Below are positions 1 to 8,754 of a DNA stretch of 64,000 bases, one piece after another. Location: positions 186,001 to 250,000 of the forward strand of contig NZ_JBNWEO010000015.1 in the NCBI RefSeq assembly GCF_050496765.1. The letters are read 5' to 3'. The notes below the pieces were generated by a model, which was not told the DNA's origin, ran no database searches, and saw only the letters and a program-made list of their open reading frames with translations. This stretch comes from JAEVLT01 sp050496765 (GTDB lineage Bacteria; Bacillota; Bacilli; Bacillales; Cytobacillaceae). Position 1 is the first letter of the stretch. Every line of letters starts with the position of its first letter. The position numbers were made by a program, and so were the translations under genes.

Positions 1-1
1 C

Positions 2-88
2 ATCCATTCCTTTGACCCATGTTTAGCTTGTGCTGTACACTTAACTGATTTGGAAACGAAAAAGACAACTGAAATCCACTTAGGATAG
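2..88 (+). CDS. hyaB: [NiFe]-hydrogenase large subunit, C-terminal fragment
   Basis: This is the last 28 codons of a gene that begins outside the window. The reading frame gives HSFDPCLACAVH followed by a 15-residue tail and TAG. The DPCxxCxxH motif is the C-terminal nickel-binding motif of [NiFe]-hydrogenase large subunits: two of the four cysteine ligands of the NiFe site sit here. In this family the maturation protease cuts after the final His once nickel is inserted, so the 15-residue tail would be removed. The protease gene (hyaD) lies two genes downstream, and the cytochrome b gene starts 13 bases after this stop codon. The subgroup of hydrogenase cannot be told from this fragment. Confidence 0.9.
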   Translation: MHSFDPCLACAVHLTDLETKKTTEIHLG

Positions 89-101
89 GAGGGGAGGCAA
101 A

Positions 102-911
102 ATGTCAGAGCTTATACCTCATTTGCCGAATCAACCGGCGAATCCGCCGCTAAAGGATTCTTCTAATCCAGGAGTGAACAGCGAGAATTCTTTTTTGCCA
201 AATAGACCGCTCGAATTTCAGCAAATAAACAACTCGGTTAAAGTTTACGTTTGGGAATTGCCGGTTAGGATCTTTCATTGGGTAAACATGGTTGCGGTCT
301 TTCTGTTAATCGTCACAGGTATTTACATCGGCCAGCCGTTTGCAGGGGCTTCCATTCAAGGTGAGGCATACTACTCCAATTTGATGGGGTGGGCACGATA
401 CGTCCATTTCTTTTCAGCATTTTTATTTACCATTAATCTAATCTATCGGGCTTACTGGGCTTTTAAAGGGAATAAATTTGCGATATCGAATCCCTTTCGT
501 TTGATTTTTTGGAAAGAAACCATTGAGACGCTTAAGTTCTATTTGTTCTTAAAGAACAAAAAACCCCATTATGCCGGACATAATCCGCTCGCACAGCTAA
601 GTTATTGGATTGTCCAGGGATTTGGCTCCATGATCGTTATTTTTACAGGTTTCTATCTGTATTTTGAACCGCAGCAAGAATCGTTCTGGTCCAAACTTTT
701 TGCGTGGGTGCCTGCCATTTTCGGTGACAGCTTTTCGATTCGCTCGTGGCATCATCTTACTGCATGGGGGTTCATTCTGTTTATCGTTATCCACATTTAT
801 ATGGCCATACGAGATGATTACTTGGAACAAAATGGAGCAATTTCATCCATGTTTACCGGCTATAAACAAGAGCCAAGAAAAGTAGTGGGTGGCAAAGATG
901 AAAACGAATAA
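102..911 (+). CDS. hyaC: Ni/Fe-hydrogenase b-type cytochrome subunit
   Basis: This 269-residue membrane protein belongs to the HyaC/HupC/HydC family. It anchors the hydrogenase at the membrane and passes electrons from the small subunit to quinone through two b hemes. After a proline-rich cytosolic N-terminus of about 45 residues come four membrane segments, starting at RIFHWVNM (about residue 57). Candidate heme ligands are the His residues in FHWVN, YVHFF, SWHHL and VIHIY, which match the family pattern. The start has a strong AGGAGGGGAGG site just upstream. It overlaps the next gene. The N-terminal tail is longer than in the E. coli protein, which ends up near 235 residues. Confidence 0.93.
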   Translation: MSELIPHLPNQPANPPLKDSSNPGVNSENSFLPNRPLEFQQINNSVKVYVWELPVRIFHWVNMVAVFLLIVTGIYIGQPFAGASIQGEAYYSNLMGWARYVHFFSAFLFTINLIYRAYWAFKGNKFAISNPFRLIFWKETIETLKFYLFLKNKKPHYAGHNPLAQLSYWIVQGFGSMIVIFTGFYLYFEPQQESFWSKLFAWVPAIFGDSFSIRSWHHLTAWGFILFIVIHIYMAIRDDYLEQNGAISSMFTGYKQEPRKVVGGKDENE

Positions 912-1392
912 AATTACTATTTTGGGAATCGGCAACACCCTCTTTTCGGATGAGGGTGTTGGCATTCATCTTTTGCCAATATTGGAAGAAACACTAAGAA
1001 AATATAACAATATTGAAATTATTGAAGGGCTTACAGATGGGATGAGGCTTCTTGGACCAGTTGAAGATGCGGAGAATTTAATAATTATTGATGCCATTAA
1101 TGCGGGGAAAAAAGGCGGCACGATCGTTTCGTTATATGGGGATGACATCCCAGCCTATTTTGGAGTAAAGATGTCAATCCATCAGCTCGGATTTCAAGAA
1201 GTATTATTGGCAGCCAAAATGCGCGAGCGCTACCCTAAAAAAATTGCCATGTTCGGAATGCAGCCAACATCCCTCGAACTCGGCGTTGAACTGTCGGAGA
1301 TCAATCAGAAGAAATTGCCTGAACTGGCACAAGCAGTGCTGGATCAAGTGAGAGAATGGAGAGAAAGTCATGAACCGGATCGAGTTTTTTAA
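898..1392 (+). CDS. hyaD: Hydrogenase maturation protease (HyaD/HupD type)
   Basis: This endopeptidase removes the C-terminal tail of the hydrogenase large subunit after nickel insertion. It begins with the family signature GIGNTLFSDEGVGIHLL. The acidic residue in SDEG, the Asp in IIDAINAG and the His in MSIHQLG are the usual nickel-sensing ligands. An upstream in-frame GTG at 889 exists, but ATG 898 gives the typical N-terminus MKTNKITILGIGN, so I prefer it (164 residues). It overlaps hyaC by 14 bases and the next gene by 23, indicating translational coupling. Length and motifs are normal for the family. Confidence 0.93.
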   Translation: MKTNKITILGIGNTLFSDEGVGIHLLPILEETLRKYNNIEIIEGLTDGMRLLGPVEDAENLIIIDAINAGKKGGTIVSLYGDDIPAYFGVKMSIHQLGFQEVLLAAKMRERYPKKIAMFGMQPTSLELGVELSEINQKKLPELAQAVLDQVREWRESHEPDRVF

Positions 1393-1786
1393 GGAAATGA
1401 GGGATGGTTTATTCCGAACGGTTCAATCGGTATATGAACCGTTTTTAAAAGAAGATCTGGAAAAAATCGAACGAGCTGCCGACAGCGCCTTGGGAATTGT
1501 ATGGTATCCTGTTGTGAATAGGTATGGACAGAGAGAAAATTTGGAAATGAAATTTGTTGCTGGACAGCCGGTTATTCTCGTGCGACAAGGGTCAAACATT
1601 GAAGCGATGAGCGGTGTTTGTCCCAAATGTTCGAATCTTATTACCATTACATCACTATACTTAACTGGGAAATGTTTGAATTGTGGAAAAACATTCAACT
1701 TTACCAGTCATGAAAAAGGGCTTCAGTTGGAGACCTTTCCGTTAAGAAGAAAAGAAGAAACAATCTTTATTGGAATTAAACGTTAG
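1370..1786 (+). CDS. Four-cysteine Rieske-like or zinc-ribbon protein in the hydrogenase operon
   Basis: This 138-residue soluble protein lies between the protease and hypA. Its C-terminal half has the layout of a Rieske domain: a strand like GQPVILVRQG, then two metal loops, then strands near LQLETFPL. The ligand pattern is C84-P-K-C87 and C102-L-N-C105 with 14 residues between. A true Rieske centre has CxH and CxxH, so the histidines are replaced by cysteines here. It could bind a rubredoxin-type iron, zinc or an all-Cys cluster. The N-terminal 40 residues look helical. Its place in the operon suggests a role in electron transfer or assembly of the hydrogenase. The function is not established; the fold assignment is my inference. 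Confidence 0.7.
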   Translation: MNRIEFFKEMRDGLFRTVQSVYEPFLKEDLEKIERAADSALGIVWYPVVNRYGQRENLEMKFVAGQPVILVRQGSNIEAMSGVCPKCSNLITITSLYLTGKCLNCGKTFNFTSHEKGLQLETFPLRRKEETIFIGIKR

Positions 1787-1803
1787 CAAATAAGGTGATC
1801 GCA

Positions 1804-2160
1804 ATGCATGAAATGGCGTTAATGGGAGATATCTTGCAGATTGTTCAGGCAGATGCAGCGCAAAAAGGAATGATAAAAATTGATCGTGTAGACTTAATCG
1901 TTGGAGAGCTTGCAAATGCATTGCCAGAAGCATTACAAATGGCATTTGCTATTTTTCGTGAGCAAAACCCCTACCTTTTTACGGAATCAGCAGAAATGTT
2001 TATCCATTTTGAGAAAGCAAGCGCAAAATGTGTTATCTGCGGAGAAACGTACAGACCAAACCAAAAAATTGCTTTGTGTCCAAATTGCAAGATTCCCTCT
2101 GGGAAAATCCTTACAGGGGAAACATTTCAGATCTTATCATACGAAGGGAGCAATTCATGA
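1804..2160 (+). CDS. hypA: Hydrogenase nickel incorporation protein HypA
   Basis: HypA delivers nickel to the hydrogenase large-subunit precursor together with HypB. The protein starts MHEMALMGDIL; the N-terminal Met-His pair is the nickel site of the family, so the start must be ATG 1804 and not the upstream in-frame GTG at 1795. The AAGGTGATC just before the ATG is a near-perfect ribosome-binding site. Two CxxC pairs (CVIC and CPNC, separated by about 14 residues) form the structural zinc site. Length 118 residues is normal. It lies 17 bases after the Cys4 gene and its stop overlaps the start of hypB. Confidence 0.95.
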   Translation: MHEMALMGDILQIVQADAAQKGMIKIDRVDLIVGELANALPEALQMAFAIFREQNPYLFTESAEMFIHFEKASAKCVICGETYRPNQKIALCPNCKIPSGKILTGETFQILSYEGSNS

Positions 2161-2813
2161 TGAAAATAACATTAAAAACAGATGTGTTAACGAATAACAA
2201 CAAAGCAGCAGAATTTAACCGCAATCTTTTCGAAAGTACAAATACCCTTGTAATAAACATCATGAGCTCCCCCGGTGCTGGAAAGACAACATTGCTAGAA
2301 GAAACAGTTCGGGCTTTATCCGGAAAATACAAGATTGGGGTAATAGAAGGAGATTTAGCGACGGAGAAAGATGCCAACCGGATACGGGCAATGGGTGCCA
2401 GAGCAACCCAAATTAACACGTATGGCGGCTGCCACCTTGACGCAAGAATGGTAGCTGCAAGTCTAGCAGAATTTGATCTGGAAGAAATTGATTTGCTGTT
2501 CATTGAGAACGTTGGAAATCTTGTCTGTCCATCAGGCTATGATTTGGGAGAGCATCATAAAGTGGCAGTCTTAAGTATTCCAGAAGGAAATGATAAAATT
2601 TCAAAATACCCACAAATGTTTATGCGAACCGAATTAGTCCTGCTCAATAAAATTGATTTGCTGCCGTACTTAGATTTTAATGTGGCGGAGGCTCGAAAGG
2701 ATCTCTCTGAAATTAACCCGGAATCCGAACTCATTCCTCTCTCGGCAAGAACAAAAGAGGGGCTCCATGAGTGGTTTTCCTGGATTGAGGGAGCATATGC
2801 CAAATGCATATAG
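2157..2813 (+). CDS. hypB: Hydrogenase nickel incorporation GTPase HypB
   Basis: HypB is a SIMIBI-class GTPase that drives nickel transfer to HypA and the large subunit. The P-loop reads SSPGAGKTT; later motifs are EGDLATEKDA, ENVGNLVCP and NKIDLLPY. The GGCHLDARM segment carries the Cys and His that bind metal at the dimer interface. The frame is open further upstream, but ATG 2157 overlaps the hypA stop (ATGA arrangement) and has GAAGGGAG six bases before it, so the real protein is 218 residues. It lacks the histidine-rich tail and the N-terminal CxxGC nickel site found in some proteobacterial HypB proteins. Confidence 0.95.
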   Translation: MMKITLKTDVLTNNNKAAEFNRNLFESTNTLVINIMSSPGAGKTTLLEETVRALSGKYKIGVIEGDLATEKDANRIRAMGARATQINTYGGCHLDARMVAASLAEFDLEEIDLLFIENVGNLVCPSGYDLGEHHKVAVLSIPEGNDKISKYPQMFMRTELVLLNKIDLLPYLDFNVAEARKDLSEINPESELIPLSARTKEGLHEWFSWIEGAYAKCI

Positions 2814-5116
2814 CAGTGAAAATAGCCGTAAGCGGCCGGGTTCAAGGGGTTGGCTTCAGGCCATTTATCTTCCAGCTGGCGAAAGAATTGCATCTAAATG
2901 GGACAGTGCAAAACAATATGGACGGCGTGAAAATTTACTTGGAGGGTGAGTCAGAAAAACTCCAGCAGTTTCAGGCCTTATTAGCCAACAGGGCACCAAG
3001 ACTTTCAAAAATTGATTCAATTGCTGTTGAAGAAACCGAGTCCCGAAATATACAGGATTTTAAAATTATCGAAAGCGAGCGCAGGGGAACATCAACGCTA
3101 GTGATTCCAACTGATTCCGCCGTTTGCGATGATTGTTTAAAAGAAATGCATGATCCAACAAATTTTCGCTACCGTTACCCGTTCATTAATTGCACACAAT
3201 GTGGGCCGCGCTATACGATTATCGAAGAATTGCCATATGACCGGCCATTTACAACAATGAAAAATTTTCCAATGTGCCCGGATTGTAAAAAGGAATATGA
3301 GAATCCGGAAAACCGCCGCCATCATGCACAACCGATCGCCTGTCCAACATGTGGGCCAAAAGTTCAACTGTTGAACGATGAAGGAACCATTATTGATCCA
3401 GATCAACCGATCAAAAGGGCTATAAAGCTATTAAATCAAGGGAAAATTATTGCCATTAAAGGAATTGGCGGCTACCATCTGAGCTGCGATGCAAGGAATG
3501 AACAGGCTGTGCAATTACTGCGAGAACGGAAAAAACGGCCGCAGCGGCCGCTTGCAGTCATGGCCTCGTCAATTGAGGCGGTTCGCCAGTTTGCAGACTT
3601 TGGTGATGAAGAGGAAACATGTTTGAGCAGTCCTGAAGCGCCAATCGTGATTTTAGCAAAAAACAAAAATAATTGTTTAGCAGCCAGTGTTGCACCCGGC
3701 ATGTCTACGGTTGGAACGATGCTGCCATATACTCCTTTGCATCATTTGTTGTTTGAGGATCCGGGTTTGTCCTGCCTTGTGATGACGAGTGCCAATCCTT
3801 CGGGGATGCCTATTTTATATCAGGATGACAAAGCAGAAGCTTATCTAAAAGGAATTGCCGATTATATACTCGTTCACAACCGGGAAATTATGCATCCGGT
3901 GGATGACTCGGTTGTTCAATTGACAGATGGGGGAATTGACTTTCTTCGCAGATCACGGGGGTATGTGCCAGATCCATTGGTAACGAAACTGGATGTTTCG
4001 GGAATTGTTGCTTTTGGCGGCCAGCAAAAATCGACATTTACGATTGGCAGGAACCATCAGATTTTTGTCGGCCCCCATATTGGTGATTTGGAAAATGTTG
4101 AAACAATCCAACATTACCACCAAGAATTTGAGCATCTCATTAAATGGATCGATACACCAAAAAAACTGGCCGTAGTGGATGCCCATCCTGGCTACACTGT
4201 ACATACGCTCGCAGAAGAGTATGGTTTTGCCGAAGTAGTCGAGGTACAGCATCATCACGCCCATATGGCTGCGTGCATGGAGGAACATCAAATACTCGGC
4301 AAGGCATATGGCATTATTTTGGATGGAACTGGCTATGGACTTGACGGAAAGATATGGGGATTTGAACTCTTTTATGGTGATGCAGTTCAGTTTGAACGTA
4401 TCGGCCATTTACACTATACTCCTCTTCCCGGGGGTGAAAAGTGTATTCTTGAACCGTGGCGTAATGCAGCCGCTATGCTGATATCATTTCATGGGGAAGA
4501 GGGGAATGTTTTAGCTAAAACAATTTTTTCGGATAAGACATATGAGATTGATATTTTACGAAATATGATTAACAAAAAGATCAATAGTATTGAAGCGGGC
4601 ACTTGCGGCAGGCTGTTTGATGCGGTTAGTGCGCTCTGCGGCATAACGAAACTAGCAAGCTATGATGGTGAAGCGGCTATCCGTCTGGCAGAACTGGCTG
4701 ATATGGATCAACAGAGGCCTCCATATCCGTTCGAGTTCGAAAATTTAGATGAAGGGTTGACGATCACCTTTTCTGCAATGTTGAAAGAAATCGCCACTGA
4801 TGTGTTAGCAGGGGTAGATGTTCGGATCATTAGCAACAGATTCCATGAAACAGTCGTTCAGGCGATAGTAAGTGCAATGGAATTTTTGCATGACAAACGG
4901 CCGAAATCAACCAAAAGCATTGTTTTATCGGGGGGCAGCATGCATAATCGCTATTTGCGAAGGAGATTGACGGAAGAATTAAGTAAAAGATCATTTAACG
5001 TATTTTTCCCTAAAAAAGTACCGTGCAATGATGGCGGGTTATCTTATGGGCAGCTGGTGGTTGCCGCAGCAAGGAGGAGGGCCAATCAATGTGTGTTGGT
5101 GTACCAGGAAAAGTAG
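2804..5116 (+). CDS. hypF: Carbamoyltransferase HypF
   Basis: HypF makes the cyanide precursor of the hydrogenase iron ligands: it uses carbamoyl phosphate and ATP to carbamoylate the C-terminal Cys of HypE. All domains are present in the 770 residues. An acylphosphatase domain lies at the N-terminus (SGRVQGVGFRPFIF). A double zinc-finger region follows (CDDC, CTQCGP, CPDC, CPTCGP). A YrdC-like domain covers roughly residues 200-380. The Kae1-like C-terminal domain carries the VQHHHAH motif and DGTGYG. It overlaps hypB by 10 bases and hypC by 28. Length is typical. Confidence 0.96.
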   Translation: MHIAVKIAVSGRVQGVGFRPFIFQLAKELHLNGTVQNNMDGVKIYLEGESEKLQQFQALLANRAPRLSKIDSIAVEETESRNIQDFKIIESERRGTSTLVIPTDSAVCDDCLKEMHDPTNFRYRYPFINCTQCGPRYTIIEELPYDRPFTTMKNFPMCPDCKKEYENPENRRHHAQPIACPTCGPKVQLLNDEGTIIDPDQPIKRAIKLLNQGKIIAIKGIGGYHLSCDARNEQAVQLLRERKKRPQRPLAVMASSIEAVRQFADFGDEEETCLSSPEAPIVILAKNKNNCLAASVAPGMSTVGTMLPYTPLHHLLFEDPGLSCLVMTSANPSGMPILYQDDKAEAYLKGIADYILVHNREIMHPVDDSVVQLTDGGIDFLRRSRGYVPDPLVTKLDVSGIVAFGGQQKSTFTIGRNHQIFVGPHIGDLENVETIQHYHQEFEHLIKWIDTPKKLAVVDAHPGYTVHTLAEEYGFAEVVEVQHHHAHMAACMEEHQILGKAYGIILDGTGYGLDGKIWGFELFYGDAVQFERIGHLHYTPLPGGEKCILEPWRNAAAMLISFHGEEGNVLAKTIFSDKTYEIDILRNMINKKINSIEAGTCGRLFDAVSALCGITKLASYDGEAAIRLAELADMDQQRPPYPFEFENLDEGLTITFSAMLKEIATDVLAGVDVRIISNRFHETVVQAIVSAMEFLHDKRPKSTKSIVLSGGSMHNRYLRRRLTEELSKRSFNVFFPKKVPCNDGGLSYGQLVVAAARRRANQCVLVYQEK

Positions 5117-5325
5117 TTGACATTTTCGAGTATTCTGCGGTTGTTGATGTAATGGGATCGCAAACAACTGTTGGCATCATTTTTGTACCTGAAGTTCAAC
5201 TTGGCGATTATGTTGTCGTTCATGCGGGTCAGGCAATGAGTATTGTGGACGAAGAATATGCGAGGATAAGTGTGGAAGAATGGAGGAAGCTGATTGATGC
5301 TCGAAATTCTGAAACAGTCGAATAA
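5089..5325 (+). CDS. hypC: Hydrogenase assembly chaperone HypC
   Basis: This 78-residue chaperone carries the iron atom with its CN and CO ligands together with HypD and docks on the large subunit. It starts MCVGVPGKV; the Cys at position 2 is the essential iron-binding residue of HypC/HybG proteins. The rest forms the usual small OB-like barrel ending in a helix. It starts inside the 3' end of hypF and ends within hypD, so translation is probably coupled. Length is normal. Confidence 0.95.
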   Translation: MCVGVPGKVVDIFEYSAVVDVMGSQTTVGIIFVPEVQLGDYVVVHAGQAMSIVDEEYARISVEEWRKLIDARNSETVE

Positions 5326-6409
5326 TCCTGAACTATGCCTGCCGCTTGTCGATGCTGTCATTGCAAAAGCGAAAGAATTTTATTTCAAATTTGGCCGCAA
5401 ACCGGCTTTTATGGAAGTGTGCGGATCCCATACAATGGCGCTTGCAAGAACAGGAGTGAAACAAAAGTTAAAAGAACATGTGAATTTGATTTCAGGACCA
5501 GGCTGCCCTGTCTGTGTAACCGATCAAAGATCGATTGATGCCATGATTGCTCTATCTGAAGGAGCGAACCGGATTATTTGCACATTTGGTGATATGATGA
5601 GAGTACCAGGCTCGAATCGGACACTTTTGGATGAAAAAATAGCCGGGAAGGATATTCGTGTCGTCTATTCACCAACAGATACAATTCAGATTGCAGAAGC
5701 CAACCCGGATAAGGAAGTCATATTTTTAGGGATTGGTTTTGAAACAACCATACCAATTTTTACCTTAATGGCAGGTGAAGCCATCCAACGGGGTATTAGC
5801 AATTTTTCCATATGGATGGCCACGAAGCTTGTTGAACCGATTCTCAGATATTTACTGGAGACAGGAGAAGTAAACCTTGATGGTTTTATGCTGCCAGGTC
5901 ATGTATCGATTGTATTAGGTGAAGATTCCTATCATTATTTGGTGGATGAATACCGTATTTCCGGGGTCATTACCGGTTTTGAATCGGCCGAGCTGCTCTC
6001 CGGAATTTATAAACTGATCGATCTTGCCATAAAAGAAAAACCGGCTATCTTGAATAATTACCGCTCCATTGTAACAAAATCAGGAAATCTGGTTATCCGC
6101 CAGTGGATGGATCAATATTTAACAGAAAGCGATGAAGCATGGAGAGGGATTGGCACGATTTCGAAAAGCGGCTTGGATTTAAAGCCAGAATACGATCAAT
6201 TCAACGCGAAAAAACGCTTTGCTGTCACAATTGGGGAACCAAAGAAAACAAAATGCCGCTGTGGTGAAGTCATCAGGGGGTTGATTTCACCTGAAGAGTG
6301 CCCGTTGTTTGCAAAAGCATGCAGTCCAATGAAGCCGGTCGGCCCATGCATGGTTTCGACAGAAGGTTCATGTGCCGCACACTATCAATATATGAGGGAG
6401 AGTTTTTAA
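5297..6409 (+). CDS. hypD: Hydrogenase formation protein HypD
   Basis: HypD is the [4Fe-4S] scaffold on which the Fe(CN)2CO unit is built together with HypC and HypE. Conserved cysteine motifs are all visible: VCGSHTMA near the N-terminus, GPGCPVCVT around residue 70, and a C-terminal cluster region (KCRCGEVIRG, EECPLF, KACSP, GPCMVS, GSCAAHY). ATG 5297 is preferred over TTG 5294; GGAGGAAG lies seven bases before it. The 370-residue length is typical. It overlaps hypC by 29 bases and its TAA shares one base with the hypE ATG. Confidence 0.96.
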   Translation: MLEILKQSNNPELCLPLVDAVIAKAKEFYFKFGRKPAFMEVCGSHTMALARTGVKQKLKEHVNLISGPGCPVCVTDQRSIDAMIALSEGANRIICTFGDMMRVPGSNRTLLDEKIAGKDIRVVYSPTDTIQIAEANPDKEVIFLGIGFETTIPIFTLMAGEAIQRGISNFSIWMATKLVEPILRYLLETGEVNLDGFMLPGHVSIVLGEDSYHYLVDEYRISGVITGFESAELLSGIYKLIDLAIKEKPAILNNYRSIVTKSGNLVIRQWMDQYLTESDEAWRGIGTISKSGLDLKPEYDQFNAKKRFAVTIGEPKKTKCRCGEVIRGLISPEECPLFAKACSPMKPVGPCMVSTEGSCAAHYQYMRESF

Positions 6410-7410
6410 TGGAGAAGTTTATCAGCCTGGCACATGGGGATGGCGGGGAATTAAGCCATCGTCTCATCCGCGACCTATTCATTGACGCTTTCGGTGAAAA
6501 GGACAGAGCAATGCTTGATGCGGCAATACTCGATATTGCCGGCGGAAAAATGGCTGTCACAACTGACTCCTTTGTGATTAAGCCTATTTTTTTTCCAGGG
6601 GGGTCAATTGGAAAACTAGCGGTCGCCGGTACGGTGAACGATTTGGCCGTAAGCGGTGCAACACCCGCCTATTTAACCTGCGGCTTTGTAATCGAGGAAG
6701 GCTTCCCTGTTGCCGATTTAAAGCAAGTTGTAACCGATATGGCCAAAGAAGCTAGAAAAACCGGGGTTTCAATTGTTGCGGGAGACACAAAGGTAGTTGA
6801 AAGAGGTAGTGCAGACGGTCTATACATTAATACAACAGGTATTGGCGTGTTCGAACCGAACAAAGGCTGCAGCTTCGAATGTTCTGAGGGAGATGCAATC
6901 ATTGTTTCGGGCACAATTGGCGATCATGGTATCGCTGTTTTGGCAGCACGGGGAGAATTGGGAATAGCTGCCCCAATTAATAGTGACTGTGCTTCGTTAA
7001 ACGGTATGGTTAGCGAAGTTTTATCGCAAACGAGTGGGGTAAGAATGATGCGAGATCCAACTAGGGGCGGTCTTGCAACAACACTCGTGGAGATTGCTGA
7101 AGATTTCCAGTTAACATTGCAACTAAAAGAACTTGCGATACCGATTCGAAGCGAGGTTCAAGGGGCATGCGATCTTCTAGGCTTTGATCCTCTTTATCTG
7201 GCAAATGAAGGAAAGGTCATTTTGATTGTTGCAGATTCGGAAAAGGAAAAAATCTTGGAAATCTTAAGGAAATTTCCGGAAGGGCGCGATGCAGCTGTTA
7301 TTGGCTCTGTTATCGATAAACAAAAAGGCCGTCTTTTGCTGGAGACACCACTTGGATCGAGAAGAATGCTGACAAGATTAACAGGACCAATGTTACCGAG
7401 AATTTGCTAA
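6409..7410 (+). CDS. hypE: Hydrogenase expression/formation protein HypE
   Basis: HypE dehydrates the thiocarboxamide on its own C-terminal Cys to thiocyanate, which becomes the cyanide ligand. The protein ends in LPRIC, the invariant PRxC tail whose Cys is modified by HypF. The N-terminal HGDGG and the AGDTKVV segment belong to the PurM/AIR-synthase-like ATP site. The true start is ATG 6409, overlapping the hypD stop by one base with GAGGGAG eight bases before it, giving 333 residues. The open frame upstream is inside hypD. It is the last gene of the operon; I see no convincing terminator after it. Confidence 0.96.
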   Translation: MEKFISLAHGDGGELSHRLIRDLFIDAFGEKDRAMLDAAILDIAGGKMAVTTDSFVIKPIFFPGGSIGKLAVAGTVNDLAVSGATPAYLTCGFVIEEGFPVADLKQVVTDMAKEARKTGVSIVAGDTKVVERGSADGLYINTTGIGVFEPNKGCSFECSEGDAIIVSGTIGDHGIAVLAARGELGIAAPINSDCASLNGMVSEVLSQTSGVRMMRDPTRGGLATTLVEIAEDFQLTLQLKELAIPIRSEVQGACDLLGFDPLYLANEGKVILIVADSEKEKILEILRKFPEGRDAAVIGSVIDKQKGRLLLETPLGSRRMLTRLTGPMLPRIC

Positions 7411-7567
7411 AAAGGGAAAGTTTATAAATTAGAGGGGCGAGTGTAGAGAGCACGAGAGTAGGGAGAAAATTTCTGAAATTTTTTTACGATCTCCGCATAA
7501 TTAGACACATTTCGTCGTAAAACTCATGTATAATAAGATCAAACGGGTATAAAAGAGGATTGATATT

Positions 7568-7819
7568 TTGTTGTTTAAAAGCCTGGAGTTCAAAAATGCT
7601 GTTGGACAGAAGGTTAAAGTTGTGGAAATTCCTGTATTGGGGGAAGATAACCCTTATAAATTTATGATCCATGTCCGTTTACAGACGTTTATCACGTCCA
7701 TTTATGGAGAAATGCAGGCAAAGAAAGTGTATTCTTTTAAAGAGTATTTAAAAAGAGTTTTAAAGTGGCGCGATTACCAAGAAATTTATAAAGCCGATCA
7801 GTTAAAAAATAATGCATAA
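7568..7819 (+). CDS. ypmP: Small conserved Bacillus protein, likely YpmP (DUF2535)
   Basis: This is an 83-residue soluble protein without recognisable catalytic motifs. It starts at TTG 7568 with GAGG nine bases upstream; a TATAAT box stands at 7529-7534. The identification rests on length (83 residues, as I recall for YpmP), a similar N-terminal pattern (LFKSLEFK) and synteny: the next two genes are ypmR and ypmS, as in B. subtilis, with ypmQ missing here. It ends directly before a strong terminator. No function is known to me. Confidence 0.6.
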   Translation: MLFKSLEFKNAVGQKVKVVEIPVLGEDNPYKFMIHVRLQTFITSIYGEMQAKKVYSFKEYLKRVLKWRDYQEIYKADQLKNNA

Positions 7820-7825
7820 GGTAAT

Positions 7826-7854
7826 AGAGCTTCGATATTCGAAGCTCTTTTTTT
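7826..7854 (+). terminator. Intrinsic terminator after ypmP
   Basis: A perfect 10-bp stem (arms 7826-7835 and 7839-7848) with a three-base loop is followed by a run of seven T. Confidence 0.9.
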
Positions 7855-7924
7855 GGTGTTGCAAACTGTTTTGAATCAATTTCCTCGTGTTATAATAACA
7901 TTAGTATAGAGAGCAGGTGATAAG

Positions 7925-8752
7925 ATGAAAAAGACATTCACCCTTCTAATTGCTCTGACGTTCCTTTTAAGTTCATGCAGTCAAGCAGGGCCCTTCCAGC
8001 TGCATGCAGAAAAGAAGGCTGCCGCCAAAGAGTACCGGCCGATCCCAGCTGACTTTTTTCCAAGAAAGTTAACGGTTGTATCTGCTGGAGACTCCCTGAC
8101 TGAAGGAGTTGGCGATAGCACAAATCAAGGCGGATATTTACCCTACTTAAAAAAGATGCTTGAAAAAGATAAATGGGTTAAGGAAGCTCATTTTTACAAT
8201 TATGGTGTAAAAGGTAATCAGACAACAGACCTATTAAAACGGCTCCAGTCCCCCACCTTGAGCGGGGCAATTAAAAAGGCTGATATGGTAATCCTGACTA
8301 TCGGTGGAAATGATATCATGCAAGTCGTGAGGGATAATATCTCCAATCTGCAAATTTCCGCGTTTACGAAGGAAAAAGAAGTTTACATCAGTCATTTAAC
8401 CAGGATATTCGATATCATTTTAGCAGAAAATCCTCATGCATCTATTGTTTTGGTTGGCCTTTACAATCCGTTTGAAAAATGGTTTTCAAATGTGGAAGAG
8501 ATGAATCAAATTGTCGACGATTGGAATAAAGCGGGCCAAACGGTTGTGGCAAATTATTCAAATGCATACTTTGTTTCCATTGAAGATTTATTTATAAAAA
8601 CAAACGAAAATCTGTTATATACTGATAATTTTCATCCAAATGATAAAGGGTATAAGCTGATTGCACAACGGCTGCATGAGTCGCTTGAGGAACGTGCAAT
8701 ACCGGATCTTGAAAAGAGATCGTATATGGTAATCAAAGAGGGGAATTTCTAG
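7925..8752 (+). CDS. ypmR: SGNH/GDSL-type lipase-like lipoprotein YpmR
   Basis: This is a secreted lipoprotein of 275 residues in the SGNH hydrolase family. The signal peptide ends in LSSCS, so Cys18 should be lipidated. SGNH blocks are visible: AGDSLTEGVGD (block I, nucleophile Ser), the Gly in NYGVKGNQT (block II), TIGGNDIM (block III, Asn) and DNFHPNDKGY (block V, Asp and His). It should act on an ester substrate outside the membrane; the substrate is unknown. A TATAAT box at 7891-7896 lies just upstream, and AGCAGGTG precedes the ATG. It is followed after two bases by ypmS, as in B. subtilis. Confidence 0.85.
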   Translation: MKKTFTLLIALTFLLSSCSQAGPFQLHAEKKAAAKEYRPIPADFFPRKLTVVSAGDSLTEGVGDSTNQGGYLPYLKKMLEKDKWVKEAHFYNYGVKGNQTTDLLKRLQSPTLSGAIKKADMVILTIGGNDIMQVVRDNISNLQISAFTKEKEVYISHLTRIFDIILAENPHASIVLVGLYNPFEKWFSNVEEMNQIVDDWNKAGQTVVANYSNAYFVSIEDLFIKTNENLLYTDNFHPNDKGYKLIAQRLHESLEERAIPDLEKRSYMVIKEGNF

Positions 8753-8754
8753 TC

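Noticed and set aside
2028..2156. Longer HypB starting inside hypA
   Set aside because: The extra residues are the hypA sequence in another frame; the ATG at 2157 overlaps the hypA stop with a good ribosome site.
6298..6408. Longer HypE starting inside hypD
   Set aside because: The N-terminal extension is hypD coding sequence in another frame; ATG 6409 has GAGGGAG upstream and matches the HypE family start.
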